Positions 35,800-46,979 of a stretch of DNA of 64,000 bases are shown here, in pieces; the first letter of the stretch is position 1; each line of letters starts with the position of its first letter. Origin of the DNA: an uncultured Pelagibacteraceae bacterium (lineage in GTDB: Bacteria; Pseudomonadota; Alphaproteobacteria; Pelagibacterales; Pelagibacteraceae); the NCBI GenBank assembly GCA_902567785.1, contig CACFOR010000001.1, positions 62,001 to 126,000 of the forward strand, written 5' to 3'. Under the pieces are notes generated by a model that saw only the letters and a list, made by a program, of their open reading frames with translations, was not told the origin of the DNA and did not search any database. Position numbers and translations under genes: made by a program.

Positions 35800-36771
35800 T
35801 TATTTAATGTTATTAAAAAATTTTATAGACTCAATTAAACTTTTTGGATTTGCAATATTTTTTCCAACAATATTATCTCCAACTCCATGGTCAGGAGAGG
35901 TTCTTACAAAAGGTAATCCTAGAGTAATATTAACTGCATCAAAGTTAAATAATGTTTTAAATGGTGTTAAAACTTGATCATGATACATTCCAATTATTAC
36001 ATTAAACTTGTACTTTTTATACATTGCAAAACTAGAATCAGTAGATATTGGACCTTTTATTTTAATTTTTAATTTTTTTAGAATTTTAACAGCACTAGCA
36101 ATAATTTTTTCTTCTGTATATTTTTTTGAACCTGAATAATTATGTGGATTAAAACCTAAAACTGCAAAATTTGGCCTTTTTTTAATAATTTTTTTATAAA
36201 ATTTATTTATGATTAATACATTTTTTACAATTTTTTTTCTATTTATCTTTTTATTGACCTGACCTAATGGAATATGAGTTGTTATTGGAGAAACTGATAA
36301 ATTTTTATTGTAGATTAGCATGACCTCGTTAATTTTTTTTCCAACTTTATTAGAAAGAAATTCTGTCACTCCTTTTTGTTTATATCCAAACAGAGACTCC
36401 TTAAAAACAGGGCAATTTACAAATCCAATAATTTTTTTTTCTTTAAGAAGCTTTAAAGCAAAATCAAAACATTCAAAAATATACTTATTTGATTTATTTG
36501 AAATTTTTTCAAATGCTTTTTTTTGATTGTATTTAACATCGTATACATTTAATTCGTTATATTTTAATCTATTTATTTTATAATTTTTATTAATTTTTTT
36601 AATTTTGATTTGATATTTAAGTTTTTTTTTTTGTAAATTTAACAATTCAAAGCTACCAATCACAAAAAAATTTTTATGTATATATTTTTTTCTTAATTTC
36701 CAACTTTTAAAAATTATTTCAGAGGAAATACTATTAGGTTCGCCAGCAATTATTGCTATCGGTTTATTCAT
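35800..36771 (-). CDS. pdxA: 4-hydroxythreonine-4-phosphate dehydrogenase
   Basis: IAIIAGEPNSISSEI...VLGFNPHNYSG...GMYHDQVLTPFKTLFNFDAVNITLGLPFVRTSPDHGVGDNI. Confidence 0.92.
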   Translation of the reverse strand: MNKPIAIIAGEPNSISSEIIFKSWKLRKKYIHKNFFVIGSFELLNLQKKKLKYQIKIKKINKNYKINRLKYNELNVYDVKYNQKKAFEKISNKSNKYIFECFDFALKLLKEKKIIGFVNCPVFKESLFGYKQKGVTEFLSNKVGKKINEVMLIYNKNLSVSPITTHIPLGQVNKKINRKKIVKNVLIINKFYKKIIKKRPNFAVLGFNPHNYSGSKKYTEEKIIASAVKILKKLKIKIKGPISTDSSFAMYKKYKFNVIIGMYHDQVLTPFKTLFNFDAVNITLGLPFVRTSPDHGVGDNIVGKNIANPKSLIESIKFFNNIK

Positions 36772-37702
36772 TAAAAAATTTTATTGCTATTGTTCTTCTT
36801 ACTTTATCATAGTGCGATAAGGAGTACATCGTAAGTACCTTCGTTTTTTCTGCATTAACTAATTGATTTTTTTTCTGCTCCAAAGTCAATTTGTCTTTGA
36901 TTTCTCTTTTATCTCTAATTGTAAATATTAAAATACCTTCATCCAAAAGGACAGGTTTTGAAAGACTCCCTATTTCTGCTTCATTCATAGCATTCTTTAT
37001 TTCTTCAGAAATTACATTTTCATTTATCCAGCCCAGATTTCCACCTCGTGTTGCAGATTCAGAAATACTTAAATTTTTTGCAACAGTTTCAAATCCTTCG
37101 ATTGCAATTTTTTCTTTTAATTTTTTAATTTCATTTTCTATATTATCATTGTCTTGTGGTTTTATTAGTATTTCAGAGACTAAATATTCTTCAGTTTTAT
37201 CATCTTGAGTCAACTTTAGTTTTTCTTCAATTATATCAGGATTGACTGATATCCTATTTTTATATATTTGAAAAATTAGACTGTTCCAATGAAGCTCAAG
37301 TTTTATTTGATCTTCAAGAGTTGTAAAATTTAATTCATTAGACGTTAGTATACTTTTTAAAGTCTCCAAATCTACATTTATAAGACTAGCTATTCTTATT
37401 AATTCTTTCTGAAGATCATTTTCGCTATATTTAAAATAATCATGTCTTTCAAGTTCAATTTGTTTGACACTTCTTTTTACAATTGATTTAACAGCTAATG
37501 ATTGTAATTCTTCTCTTTTTTCTTCAGCATAGCTTTCATTATTTAATATTAATATCAGTTTAATTTCATTTACCATGTCTGATTTAGTTATTGGTATATT
37601 TCCAACAGTCATGAATAGAGAGTCGGAAATTGTAGCGGCGCTTTTATTGATGAAAATTAACATCATAAAAATTAAAAAAATTATTTTTTTTATCTTAATC
37701 AC
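36764..37702 (-). CDS. surA: SurA-like periplasmic peptidyl-prolyl isomerase/chaperone
   Basis: Signal peptide, parvulin-like segment SESATRGGNLGWINENVISEEIKNAMNEAEIGSLSKPVLLDEGILIFTI; next to lptD. Confidence 0.85.
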   Translation of the reverse strand: MIKIKKIIFLIFMMLIFINKSAATISDSLFMTVGNIPITKSDMVNEIKLILILNNESYAEEKREELQSLAVKSIVKRSVKQIELERHDYFKYSENDLQKELIRIASLINVDLETLKSILTSNELNFTTLEDQIKLELHWNSLIFQIYKNRISVNPDIIEEKLKLTQDDKTEEYLVSEILIKPQDNDNIENEIKKLKEKIAIEGFETVAKNLSISESATRGGNLGWINENVISEEIKNAMNEAEIGSLSKPVLLDEGILIFTIRDKREIKDKLTLEQKKNQLVNAEKTKVLTMYSLSHYDKVRRTIAIKFFNE

Positions 37703-40125
37703 TGATTTAAAGCGGGTGAACTTATGCTAGTAAAGGGAACAAAAGTTATAGTGAACATTAGAGAATCTTTGGGTTCTAAATCATCGACATCTTGGTAAAA
37801 TTCCCTTCTATATACAAGACCAGCAGTTAAGCAATCGATTGCATATTGATAACTAAGATTATAAAGTTCTGTACTTTCTGTTTTAAAATTTTTCTTTGTA
37901 CTAAAACTTAATTTATTAGAGTCGTTGAAATTTAAAGTTACGCCAGAGCTGGCATAATGTTCGTTTCCTATATGATTTTGTTGTTCTAAATAATCAAGAT
38001 TAAAATCAAGTTTACCGAAATGTAATTTAGTCGATACTTCATTATAATTTAGATCATTTAAATTATGATCAAGGGAAAACTTATAATCTATTGTGCCTAT
38101 TTCAGAAAAATTATAATTCATATTTCCTACTACATCAGACATTTTTTGATCCAAAGAGCTTTTTGCCGGCAAGTCTTCGTTTTCCTCAAAGTTAAAGATT
38201 TGTCCTAAAGAAAGAGAGAATTTCTCTTTCTCAGAGTTTTTGTTTATTTTTTTATTAACTTTATAGTCAATACCTAAAATAGCACTTATACCACTTTCAA
38301 TTTCTGTGGTTTTATTCATCGAATATAAATTGGTGTAATCCAGAGATAAATCTTTATCGCTTAAATTTCTCATGTGACCAGGAGCCAATCTTATCATCAT
38401 GTTAGGTGAGAAAAATTTTGAGTAGTTTAAACCATCTTTTTTCATTGGTAATGCAGTTTTGTGACTTAATACACCATTTATCTCATTAACAGTTTTATCA
38501 TTTTTATACTCAGTTTTTTTTGCTTCATAATTGGTATTTCTAATCATACCTTCTAATGTATTTATAAATCCTTTTTTTGTTATAGTGCTAGAAGGGCTCC
38601 AAATAATATCATTTGTTAAAAAAGTTTCATGTTTATTAGTTTCGTAATTGTTGTAGAAAGCATTTGATTTAAAATCTATAGTTCCAAAATGTTCAGAAAA
38701 AAAGGTCTTTCCGTACATAATATTAGGTAACATATACTCATATTGATCAGACCGTTGATCTTTTCTTAAATCTTTATAAGCACTTGCAGTAATATTTAGA
38801 TACATGTCAGGCTTATTAAAGTTGTAATTAATCTGATTTTCTAGATTTGTATTTTCAGCATTGACCAAAGCAGTATTAATATCATGTGCCCTGAAGTATG
38901 TATTATTTGAAGTTTTTTGAATTTTAATAGATATATTTTTTTCATAAGATTCATTGTCAAAATTTAAATCAAGATTAGCAAAAATATGATTCCTAGAACC
39001 ACTGGTTTTTGTAGTCGAGGTATTTTTATATCCCTCGGTAAAACTTGTATCTAAAGTTAAAAATCCATTTTTAAAAGCTTGCCTGTATTCGTTCAAAATT
39101 ATTAGGTTTTCTGCTGTATAAATTTTTGGTGTGAAAGTCATATCTTTATCATCGTTTATTGCCCAATAATAAGGAGTGGTGATTCCTCCTCCTATGCCTT
39201 TGCTATTTGTAAAAAATGGAGCCAAAAAACCAGACTGTCTTTTAACAGTCGGATCCGGATGAAAAAATTTTGGAAAATAAAATACAGGTATGTCATAAAC
39301 TTTTAAAGTTGCATGGTCGTAATATATTGTTTTTTTTAATCTATCATGTGTAATTTTTTTAGCTTTCAAAGACCAAGGTGGGCATTTTCCATCTCTTATT
39401 TTGCATATTGTGAAAACACCTTTTGACAGGTTTGTTTTATTTTTTGAAATAAAAACATCATTAGAAACAAATCTTGGATCATTCTGTTTGCTTACTCCAA
39501 AACTTTCTTGATCTAAGACTACACTAACATCAGAGCCTATCATTTCTTTTTTATTTGTGTCAACGTGCAGTTCTTTAAAGGAGTATTTATTTTTTTTTAC
39601 ATCTGTGATTTTAATATTACCCATTGATGAAAATAAACTATCTTTAATATGATATTCAAACATATCTGTTTGTATAAGATTTCCATCGGTATCACTAAAA
39701 TCTGATTTCTCATTGGAAGTTAATATTTTTTCTTTAGTATCATATGAGATATTTGCTCCTACAAGATTATAACCATTCTCTAGAGTTACACTTGTATTTT
39801 CGTAAGATATAATTATTTCATTAATTTTGTCATATGTAGCCTTATCACTCTGTAAAACATTTCCTTCTGTATCAAAAATTTTTACCTCTCCTTCAGCCAG
39901 CAAAAATTCTCTGGATTTTTCATATGTTATTTTGTTAGCGCTTATTACTTTTCCCTCAGAGTCTGTTGCTTGAACTGAGCCTTTTCCTATAAGAATTTTA
40001 TTTTCCTTATCCATGATAATTTCTTTGGCGTTAATATTAAACTCCTCTGCATTAATTTTTGAATTAAAAAAAATTAAAATAAATAAAATGTAAACAGATA
40101 AAACTATTCTATTTTTGATTTGCAT
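37699..40125 (-). CDS. lptD: LPS-assembly protein LptD
   Basis: OstA-like N-terminal repeats and C-terminal beta-barrel; VFYFPKFFHPDPTVKRQSGFLAPFF. Confidence 0.92.
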   Translation of the reverse strand: MQIKNRIVLSVYILFILIFFNSKINAEEFNINAKEIIMDKENKILIGKGSVQATDSEGKVISANKITYEKSREFLLAEGEVKIFDTEGNVLQSDKATYDKINEIIISYENTSVTLENGYNLVGANISYDTKEKILTSNEKSDFSDTDGNLIQTDMFEYHIKDSLFSSMGNIKITDVKKNKYSFKELHVDTNKKEMIGSDVSVVLDQESFGVSKQNDPRFVSNDVFISKNKTNLSKGVFTICKIRDGKCPPWSLKAKKITHDRLKKTIYYDHATLKVYDIPVFYFPKFFHPDPTVKRQSGFLAPFFTNSKGIGGGITTPYYWAINDDKDMTFTPKIYTAENLIILNEYRQAFKNGFLTLDTSFTEGYKNTSTTKTSGSRNHIFANLDLNFDNESYEKNISIKIQKTSNNTYFRAHDINTALVNAENTNLENQINYNFNKPDMYLNITASAYKDLRKDQRSDQYEYMLPNIMYGKTFFSEHFGTIDFKSNAFYNNYETNKHETFLTNDIIWSPSSTITKKGFINTLEGMIRNTNYEAKKTEYKNDKTVNEINGVLSHKTALPMKKDGLNYSKFFSPNMMIRLAPGHMRNLSDKDLSLDYTNLYSMNKTTEIESGISAILGIDYKVNKKINKNSEKEKFSLSLGQIFNFEENEDLPAKSSLDQKMSDVVGNMNYNFSEIGTIDYKFSLDHNLNDLNYNEVSTKLHFGKLDFNLDYLEQQNHIGNEHYASSGVTLNFNDSNKLSFSTKKNFKTESTELYNLSYQYAIDCLTAGLVYRREFYQDVDDLEPKDSLMFTITFVPFTSISSPALNQ

Positions 40126-41200
40126 AAATAACTCCTACGGCACTAAAAACGAAAATAATTATTATTGGCATCCAAACTGACATTTCTACTCCTAATCTTT
40201 CAGTTTTTCCTAGTGCCGATGAAAAGTCGTTAAAGAAATAAATTATTACACATGAAATTATAGTAATAAAAACGTACGTTAAGTTGTTTTCTTTAAATTT
40301 ATTTCCAAGCGTAAAAACTCCGCTCAATAGAACCATTGCTAGCAAAAAGAAAGGAAAAGCCAAAGACCTGTGTAATTTAGCTTCCATTTGTTTTGTTGAA
40401 TAACCTCTTTCCTCTAAAAGCTTTATTTCATTATCTATATTCCAAAATGAAATAGTTTCTATGTTTGTGTAAAGTGTCTTAATTTTTTTTAGATCGTATA
40501 TACTATTATAAAACAATTGATCTATTTTTCCTGAAATAACTTGGCCTTCTTTATCCATAATTTTAACGTTCTTTAGTAACCATTTTAAAGAAGATATGTC
40601 AGCAGATTCTGATTCAATTCTTTTAATAAAATTATTTTCTTGATCAAATTGATAAATTGTAACATTTATTAAATTATTATTTTGTAAGCTTTCAGATCTT
40701 ATTATATTATTTTTTTTCAAATCTTTTTCTTTAATCCAAATTCCATTATCTGTGATTGCAGCTAGATAATCTTTATCCCTTTCATAACTTCCTTTGATCA
40801 ATTCATATTTTTTTACTAAAGCCGATGTAATAGGGTTTATAGAAGTGACAACAAAAATTCCAAATATTATTGCTATTATACTAGGAATTATAATTACAGA
40901 AAAATTTGACATCCCAGAAATCTTTAAAGCTGTAACTTCATCAGTTCTTTTTATTTTTAAAAAAAACCAAATACCTGACAACAACATTATGAAAGGAAGC
41001 ATGTTATATAATAAATTTGGAACTACAAGAGATGTAAGTAATATAGGAACATAAATTCCTTCATTTATATCTTTAAAAAAATTTATTTCTTCATATAAAT
41101 TCATAATAAAAGTTAAAGATGCAAAAATAAGAATCATGATCATAATTACTTTTGCAAATTCTAAAGATAGATATTTATTTATTATATAAGTTCTAAACAT
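40109..41200 (-). CDS. lptG: LPS export ABC transporter permease LptG (YjgP/YjgQ)
   Basis: YjgP/YjgQ-type six-TM protein adjacent to lptD and second YjgP-family gene. Confidence 0.85.
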   Translation of the reverse strand: MFRTYIINKYLSLEFAKVIMIMILIFASLTFIMNLYEEINFFKDINEGIYVPILLTSLVVPNLLYNMLPFIMLLSGIWFFLKIKRTDEVTALKISGMSNFSVIIIPSIIAIIFGIFVVTSINPITSALVKKYELIKGSYERDKDYLAAITDNGIWIKEKDLKKNNIIRSESLQNNNLINVTIYQFDQENNFIKRIESESADISSLKWLLKNVKIMDKEGQVISGKIDQLFYNSIYDLKKIKTLYTNIETISFWNIDNEIKLLEERGYSTKQMEAKLHRSLAFPFFLLAMVLLSGVFTLGNKFKENNLTYVFITIISCVIIYFFNDFSSALGKTERLGVEMSVWMPIIIIFVFSAVGVIYANQK

Positions 41201-41208
41201 AATTAATA

Positions 41209-42339
41209 TTACATAACGTTTTCATATTTAAATTTTCTTATTAAGGTTAAATAAAAAATAGGAATCATTATTAAAGGAAATACATAATAAAAAGCAAAAT
41301 GATTCCAAGAGTTTCCAGAATATCTTACAATGACCTCTGCTAGTGCAAGAATTACAAAATTAATGAAAAAATAAATATATTTATTATAAAAATATATTTT
41401 TTGATCTCTCCTTGATGAAAGTAAAAAAGAACATATTAATGCTATAAGAGGAATAAAAATTGGAGTTCCTAATCTTTTATTAATTTCTATCTTTGTATCC
41501 ATAAATGATTTTTTTGTAGTAGTACAATTATGCATATCAGGTTTTATATTATCCTTTATTATACAATCTAAAATTTTTAAAGTTGAAGTTTCTTGCATCT
41601 TAGGTTCAGAAATACTTTTAGTAGAAATTCCAGCGAGATTTAATGAGGTTTTATTAAAGCTTATAACATTTACAGTATTATCACTTTTTAGTTTTTGAAT
41701 ATTTCCATTATATAATATCAATTGATCGCCAGCTTCATTTATATGTCCAGATTTAGCAAAAATTGTCGAAGAAGTAGTTCCTATACTTGATAATATTTTA
41801 CCATCATCGCGAATAAAAATATTTTCATAAATATCATTTTGATTTTTATTTTCAACAAATACTGTAAGTCCTTTTACGGTGTCATTAAATTGTTTTTCTT
41901 TTAATAAAGAAGGAATAAATTGCAATTGTGAGTTTTTTAATATTGATCTAGATAAATTTAGTAATGATGGATTTACTAAACTTGTTAGAAGAAGTTGTAA
42001 AAACATCACCAATATTGAAATTCGAAGTATTAAGTTAACTATATGGATTTTATTCAATCCTGATGTCCAAATAACTATAAGCTCGTTATCGTTCTCAAAT
42101 TTTAGAATGGTAACTATGATCGATATAAGAAAACACAAAGGAACTAATTTTGTTATAATTTTTGATAGAGTTAAGAAAGAGTATGAGAAGTAGGTAGCAA
42201 ATGCATGCCCATCCTCGGTAACAAGATCAAGAAAGTTAACAGCTTGCACTGTCCAAACTATGACAGAAAAGGCAAATATAGTTATCGCAAAATATCTTAT
42301 AAATTCATGAAAAAAATATTTATAAATTTCATTTTTCAT
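41209..42339 (-). CDS. lptF: LPS export ABC transporter permease LptF (YjgP/YjgQ)
   Basis: YjgP/YjgQ-type membrane protein paired with lptG. Confidence 0.85.
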   Translation of the reverse strand: MKNEIYKYFFHEFIRYFAITIFAFSVIVWTVQAVNFLDLVTEDGHAFATYFSYSFLTLSKIITKLVPLCFLISIIVTILKFENDNELIVIWTSGLNKIHIVNLILRISILVMFLQLLLTSLVNPSLLNLSRSILKNSQLQFIPSLLKEKQFNDTVKGLTVFVENKNQNDIYENIFIRDDGKILSSIGTTSSTIFAKSGHINEAGDQLILYNGNIQKLKSDNTVNVISFNKTSLNLAGISTKSISEPKMQETSTLKILDCIIKDNIKPDMHNCTTTKKSFMDTKIEINKRLGTPIFIPLIALICSFLLSSRRDQKIYFYNKYIYFFINFVILALAEVIVRYSGNSWNHFAFYYVFPLIMIPIFYLTLIRKFKYENVM

Positions 42340-42412
42340 TGTAAAAGTTGTATTATATAGTTATTAAATCAACTTTGAATAGAATTCAATTTATACGTTA
42401 TAGGATGAAAAA

Positions 42413-43888
42413 ATGTTAAGTTTTACAGGCAGTTTGAGTTCAGATAGTGAGGCTTTTTCTATCTTTGTTAATGACAAATTCCATTTCATTGACAGAAAAA
42501 ACGTTCTCTCTAAAGAGGTCAGAAATAAAATAAATTCATACCTTGGTACCCTGAAACATAAAAAAAGCGAAGAAGAAATAACTTCTTTTGATATATCAGC
42601 TAAACAGAAATGTTTTATAATAAAAATCAAAAATAAGTATGAGACCTACTATCCAGAGGAAAAAGGGGGAATTTTTTACTCCTATTTAAAAAATTTTAAA
42701 AGTATAAAAAAAATTGATATTTATGTCGATAGTCTGGATCTTGGAAAAGAGGAATTGATTAATTTTTCTTCAGAATTTATTTTTGGATATAATTTAAAAA
42801 GTTATACTTTCGATATATACAAAACTTCGGACAAAAAAAAATCAAAAAGAAATATAATTTGCAGAATAATAACTTCTAATAAGGAAAAAATTGAAAAAAA
42901 ATATAAATATAATGATGCAATAAAATCAGGTGTATTTCTGACCAGAGATTTAGTTTCTGAACCCGGAAATATTTTACATCCAGACGAATATGCTAAAAGA
43001 ATAGTTAAATTAAATAAATATGGGTTAAAAGTTACTGTATATGATGAAAAAAAATTAAAAAAATTAGGATGCAATGCTTTAGTGGGAGTAGGACAGGGAA
43101 GTATAAGAGGTTCTTATCTTGTAACTATTGAGTGGAATGGAAGTAAATCTAAATCAAAACCTTTAGCATTTGTTGGTAAGGGTGTTTGTTTTGATACCGG
43201 AGGTATTTCTTTAAAACCTGCAAGATTCATGGAAGATATGACATATGATATGGCAGGATCGGCTGTTGTAGTAGGATTGATGAAAAATTTTGCATTAAGA
43301 AAAGCAAAAATAAATGCAGTTGGAGTTGTTGGATTAGTTGAAAACATGCCAGGTGGAAATGCTCAAAGACCTGGCGACATTGTAAAATCTTATAGTGGAA
43401 AAACTATAGAAGTCCTGAATACAGACGCAGAAGGAAGACTAGTGTTGGCAGACGCTATTACTTTCACGGAAAAAAAATATAAACCTAATCTTATTATTGA
43501 TTTAGCAACTTTAACGGGTGCTATAATTGTTAGTTTGGGTTCAGAATATGCCGGGCTTTTTTCAAACGATGATAAACTTTCAAAGCAAATTTTTGATGCT
43601 GGAAAAAAAGTTGATGAAAAAGTATGGAGATTACCTCTACATAAAAATTTTGATAAACTTATGGACTCAAAAACTGCAGATATGCAAAATATAAATTACG
43701 TAGGTGGAGCTGGATCAATTACAGCAGCTCAATTTTTACAAAGATTTATCATTAACAAAACGCCCTGGGCCCATCTTGATATAGCTGGTATGGCATTTTC
43801 AAAATATAGAGGTGCCTTAAACCCAGAAGGAGCAACTGGATTTGGAGTTAGATTGCTAAACAAATTTGTAGAAGATAATTATGAGTAA
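42413..43888 (+). CDS. pepA: Leucyl aminopeptidase (M17)
   Basis: VGKGVCFDTGGISLKPARFMEDMTYDMAGSA...NTDAEGRLVLADAI. Confidence 0.96.
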   Translation: MLSFTGSLSSDSEAFSIFVNDKFHFIDRKNVLSKEVRNKINSYLGTLKHKKSEEEITSFDISAKQKCFIIKIKNKYETYYPEEKGGIFYSYLKNFKSIKKIDIYVDSLDLGKEELINFSSEFIFGYNLKSYTFDIYKTSDKKKSKRNIICRIITSNKEKIEKKYKYNDAIKSGVFLTRDLVSEPGNILHPDEYAKRIVKLNKYGLKVTVYDEKKLKKLGCNALVGVGQGSIRGSYLVTIEWNGSKSKSKPLAFVGKGVCFDTGGISLKPARFMEDMTYDMAGSAVVVGLMKNFALRKAKINAVGVVGLVENMPGGNAQRPGDIVKSYSGKTIEVLNTDAEGRLVLADAITFTEKKYKPNLIIDLATLTGAIIVSLGSEYAGLFSNDDKLSKQIFDAGKKVDEKVWRLPLHKNFDKLMDSKTADMQNINYVGGAGSITAAQFLQRFIINKTPWAHLDIAGMAFSKYRGALNPEGATGFGVRLLNKFVEDNYE

Positions 43889-44288
43889 TTTAGAACAAAC
43901 CCTATCAATAATTAAACCCGATGCTGTAGAGAGAAATTTAGAGAATAAAATTAAAGATTTTTTTGAAAAAAATAATTTAAAAATTATAAAAAATAAAAAA
44001 GTAAAAATATCTAAAGAGGAAGCTTCAGAGTTTTATAAAGTACATCAAACAAAGCCTTTTTATAATGACTTATGCAACTATTTGTCGTCAGGCCCAATAG
44101 TAGTCATGGTGTTAGAAGGAGAAAATGCTATTTCTAAAAATCGACAGTTAATGGGAGCCACAGACCCCCTAAAAGCAGAAGAAGGAACTTTAAGAAAGAT
44201 GTATGGTATTTCAATTGATAAAAATTCTGTTCATGGATCTGACAGTTTGGAAAACGGTAAAATTGAAATAAATTTTTTTTTTAAATAA
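43881..44288 (+). CDS. ndk: Nucleoside diphosphate kinase
   Basis: EQTLSIIKPDAVERN...GATDPLKAEEGTLRKMYGISIDKNSVHGSDS. Confidence 0.96.
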   Translation: MSNLEQTLSIIKPDAVERNLENKIKDFFEKNNLKIIKNKKVKISKEEASEFYKVHQTKPFYNDLCNYLSSGPIVVMVLEGENAISKNRQLMGATDPLKAEEGTLRKMYGISIDKNSVHGSDSLENGKIEINFFFK

Positions 44289-44291
44289 TAA

Positions 44292-44855
44292 TTATCTAAA
44301 TATAGATATTATTGAGCTTGAATAAAGTTTATGTTCTTGAATTAAAATTTTTTTTTTTAAAGAACTTTCTGTTTCATTTTTATTTATAGAAATTTTTTTT
44401 TGAGAAATAATCTTACCAGAGTCTAGTTCTGGCGTAACAAAGTGAACTGTACAACCAGAGTATTTTTCCTTGTTATTTAATACTCTTTTATGGGTATTAA
44501 GACCTTTGTATTTTGGTAATAGAGATGGATGTATATTAATAATTTGATAACCAAATTTTCTAATAAAATTTTTTGATAAAACCTTCATAAATCCCGCTAA
44601 ACATATAAACTTTATTTTTCTTTTTTTAATTTCATAAATACAATTTCTTTCAAATTTTTCGCGGTTTTTTGAAGAAAAAAATTTATATGGAATTGAGTAT
44701 TTTTTACCAAACAAGAGTCCTTTGGCATTTATATTATTTGATATAATTAAATCAATTTTAATTGGAAAATTGTAGTCTCGTGAATTGTTTATTATAGATT
44801 TTAAATTTGATCCATTTCCTGAAATAAAAATACATGTTTTTATTTTTTTTACCAT
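44292..44855 (-). CDS. purN: Phosphoribosylglycinamide formyltransferase
   Basis: CIFISGNGSNLKSII...CLAGFMKVLS...IINIHPSLLPKYKGLNTH. Confidence 0.95.
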   Translation of the reverse strand: MVKKIKTCIFISGNGSNLKSIINNSRDYNFPIKIDLIISNNINAKGLLFGKKYSIPYKFFSSKNREKFERNCIYEIKKRKIKFICLAGFMKVLSKNFIRKFGYQIINIHPSLLPKYKGLNTHKRVLNNKEKYSGCTVHFVTPELDSGKIISQKKISINKNETESSLKKKILIQEHKLYSSSIISIFR

Positions 44856-45883
44856 TGTAGCTTACCATATGTTTTTATTTTAACATTATTTTTTGATACG
44901 AAGCCTATTTGATAAGGTTTATATTTTTTAGAAAATATTTTTTTGATTTTACTTATATTTTTTTTATTTGTAATTATACAAAAACCAACACCACAGTTAA
45001 AAGTCTTTAACATTTCCGAGTCTCTAATATTATTTTTTTTTAACCAACTAAAAACAGGTTTTATTTTGATTTTAGATAAATCAATGCTTATAGATAATTT
45101 ATTAGGTATAACTCTTATTAAATTACCCAAAAGGCCACCTCCAGTTATGTTTGCACAACCATTAATTATTTTTTTTTTATTAATTACATTGAGTTCTTTA
45201 ACGTAAATTTTTGTTGGTTTCATTAATTCATTTTTAATTCCTGGTGTTATATTTAATTTTTTATTTTTTAAAATTTGTCTAACAAGCGAAAAGCCATTTG
45301 AATGCAATCCTGAGGATGGTACTGCCAAAATAACATCGTTATATTTAATTTTATTTTTTGTTAGTAAATTTTTTTTTTCTACAATTCCAACAGCAAATCC
45401 CGCTAGATCAAATTTATTTTTTTCATAGGTGCCTGGCATTTCAGCAGTTTCGCCACCAATCAAAGCACATCCGGCAATCTTACATCCAGAAACTATACCA
45501 TTTAAAATTTTTTTAACTTTATGTAGTTCAAGTTTATTTATAGCAATATAGTCTAAAAAAAAAATTGGTTTTGCTCCCTGGACTATTAGATCATTTACAC
45601 ACATTGCAACCAAATCTATACCTATAGTATTATATTTTTTAAATTTATTAGCTATTTCGATTTTGGTTCCAACACCATCAGTTGATGATACTATGAGTGG
45701 ATTCTTTATTTTCAGTGCGCTTAAATCAAAAATGGAGCCAAAACTACCAATATTTTTAAAAGATTTTGTTTCAGTGTTTTTTTTGTAAGTTTTTCTTGAT
45801 ATTCTGGATATGTAATTTACTAACTTATCTGCAACTGCCATATTAACACCGCTTTTTTTATAAGTATTATAGTTTTTTTTCAT
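44849..45883 (-). CDS. purM: Phosphoribosylformylglycinamidine cyclo-ligase
   Basis: YKKSGVNMAVADKLV...VSSTDGVGTKIEIANKF...IGGETAEMPGTY. Confidence 0.96.
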   Translation of the reverse strand: MKKNYNTYKKSGVNMAVADKLVNYISRISRKTYKKNTETKSFKNIGSFGSIFDLSALKIKNPLIVSSTDGVGTKIEIANKFKKYNTIGIDLVAMCVNDLIVQGAKPIFFLDYIAINKLELHKVKKILNGIVSGCKIAGCALIGGETAEMPGTYEKNKFDLAGFAVGIVEKKNLLTKNKIKYNDVILAVPSSGLHSNGFSLVRQILKNKKLNITPGIKNELMKPTKIYVKELNVINKKKIINGCANITGGGLLGNLIRVIPNKLSISIDLSKIKIKPVFSWLKKNNIRDSEMLKTFNCGVGFCIITNKKNISKIKKIFSKKYKPYQIGFVSKNNVKIKTYGKLQW

Positions 45884-46979
45884 GATAAATTATTTAGTGT
45901 TAAAATATTTAATTAAAACCCTTAACAAGAGTATTTTTGTTTTTGTATTAATTTTCACAATTATATTTATACCATTTACAAAGAGTTTTTCTGAAGAAAA
46001 TTTATTTACTATAAATAATGTTAAAATCAAAGGAACATTTGATTTAAACTTTTCTAGAGAAAAATATCTTAATAGGGCTTTTCTAGATTCTTTTGAAATA
46101 TTAATGAAAAAGATTCTACTTACAAGGGATTTAGAAAAGGTGGAAAATGTAAAGTTAAAAGAAATTAAAAACTTAATAACTAGCTTTCAAATTTTAGAAG
46201 AAAGTTATCGAAAAAATATATATCAGGCTAATATAAATGTGCTTTACAATGAAATAAAAATAAAAAATTTTTTAAGAGAAAAAAGTATACTATTTTCGCA
46301 ACCAGATTATATAACAGTAGTATTTTTTCCAATATTTTTTGTGGGTGAAGAAATAAAAGATTTTGATGACAATTTCTTCTATAAAAATTGGAACAAAACT
46401 AAAATTGATAATGAATTGATTAACTTTATATTACCAATTGAAGATTTGGAAGATATTTCTAAAATAACGGAAATGAAAGATAGAATTGAAGATCTGGATG
46501 TAGATTACTTAGTAAATAAATATGATGTAGAAAATTATGTATTTACATTAATGAATTATCGTAGTGAAAAATTTAATGTATATCTAAAAACAAATTTTAA
46601 TAATAAAAAAGTAAGCAAAAATATTTCGTATGATTTGGTAAATATAAATGATAAATCAATGTTAAATTCTATATTATTAGATCTTAAAATAAAAATTAAT
46701 GATCTTTGGAAGGGAGAAAACCTTGTTAATCTCTTCATGCCATTATCAATAGAAGTTAATTTTAAACATAATAATCTTGAAGATTTTGAAAAACTTAGAA
46801 AAGTTCTTACTCAGATGAATATAATAGATAATTATACCTTGGAAGAATTTAATATTAAGAATTCCTCATATAAAATCTTTTATTATGGAAATCCAAAAAA
46901 ATTAAGATCAGAGTTTGCGAAGTTTGGCTATAAATTGCTCAGCAACCAAGGCAATTGGGAAATTTATTTAAATGAATGA
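45882..46979 (+). CDS. Hypothetical exported protein, DUF2066-like
   Basis: ORF of 365 aa with N-terminal hydrophobic segment, upstream of hda-like gene as in related genomes. Confidence 0.55.
   Translation: MINYLVLKYLIKTLNKSIFVFVLIFTIIFIPFTKSFSEENLFTINNVKIKGTFDLNFSREKYLNRAFLDSFEILMKKILLTRDLEKVENVKLKEIKNLITSFQILEESYRKNIYQANINVLYNEIKIKNFLREKSILFSQPDYITVVFFPIFFVGEEIKDFDDNFFYKNWNKTKIDNELINFILPIEDLEDISKITEMKDRIEDLDVDYLVNKYDVENYVFTLMNYRSEKFNVYLKTNFNNKKVSKNISYDLVNINDKSMLNSILLDLKIKINDLWKGENLVNLFMPLSIEVNFKHNNLEDFEKLRKVLTQMNIIDNYTLEEFNIKNSSYKIFYYGNPKKLRSEFAKFGYKLLSNQGNWEIYLNE

Noticed and set aside
36560-36640. Long A/T homopolymer runs within pdxA as possible frameshift/phase-variation sites
   Set aside because: Such runs are frequent throughout this AT-rich genome and the reading frame is intact; no evidence of variation from one sequence.
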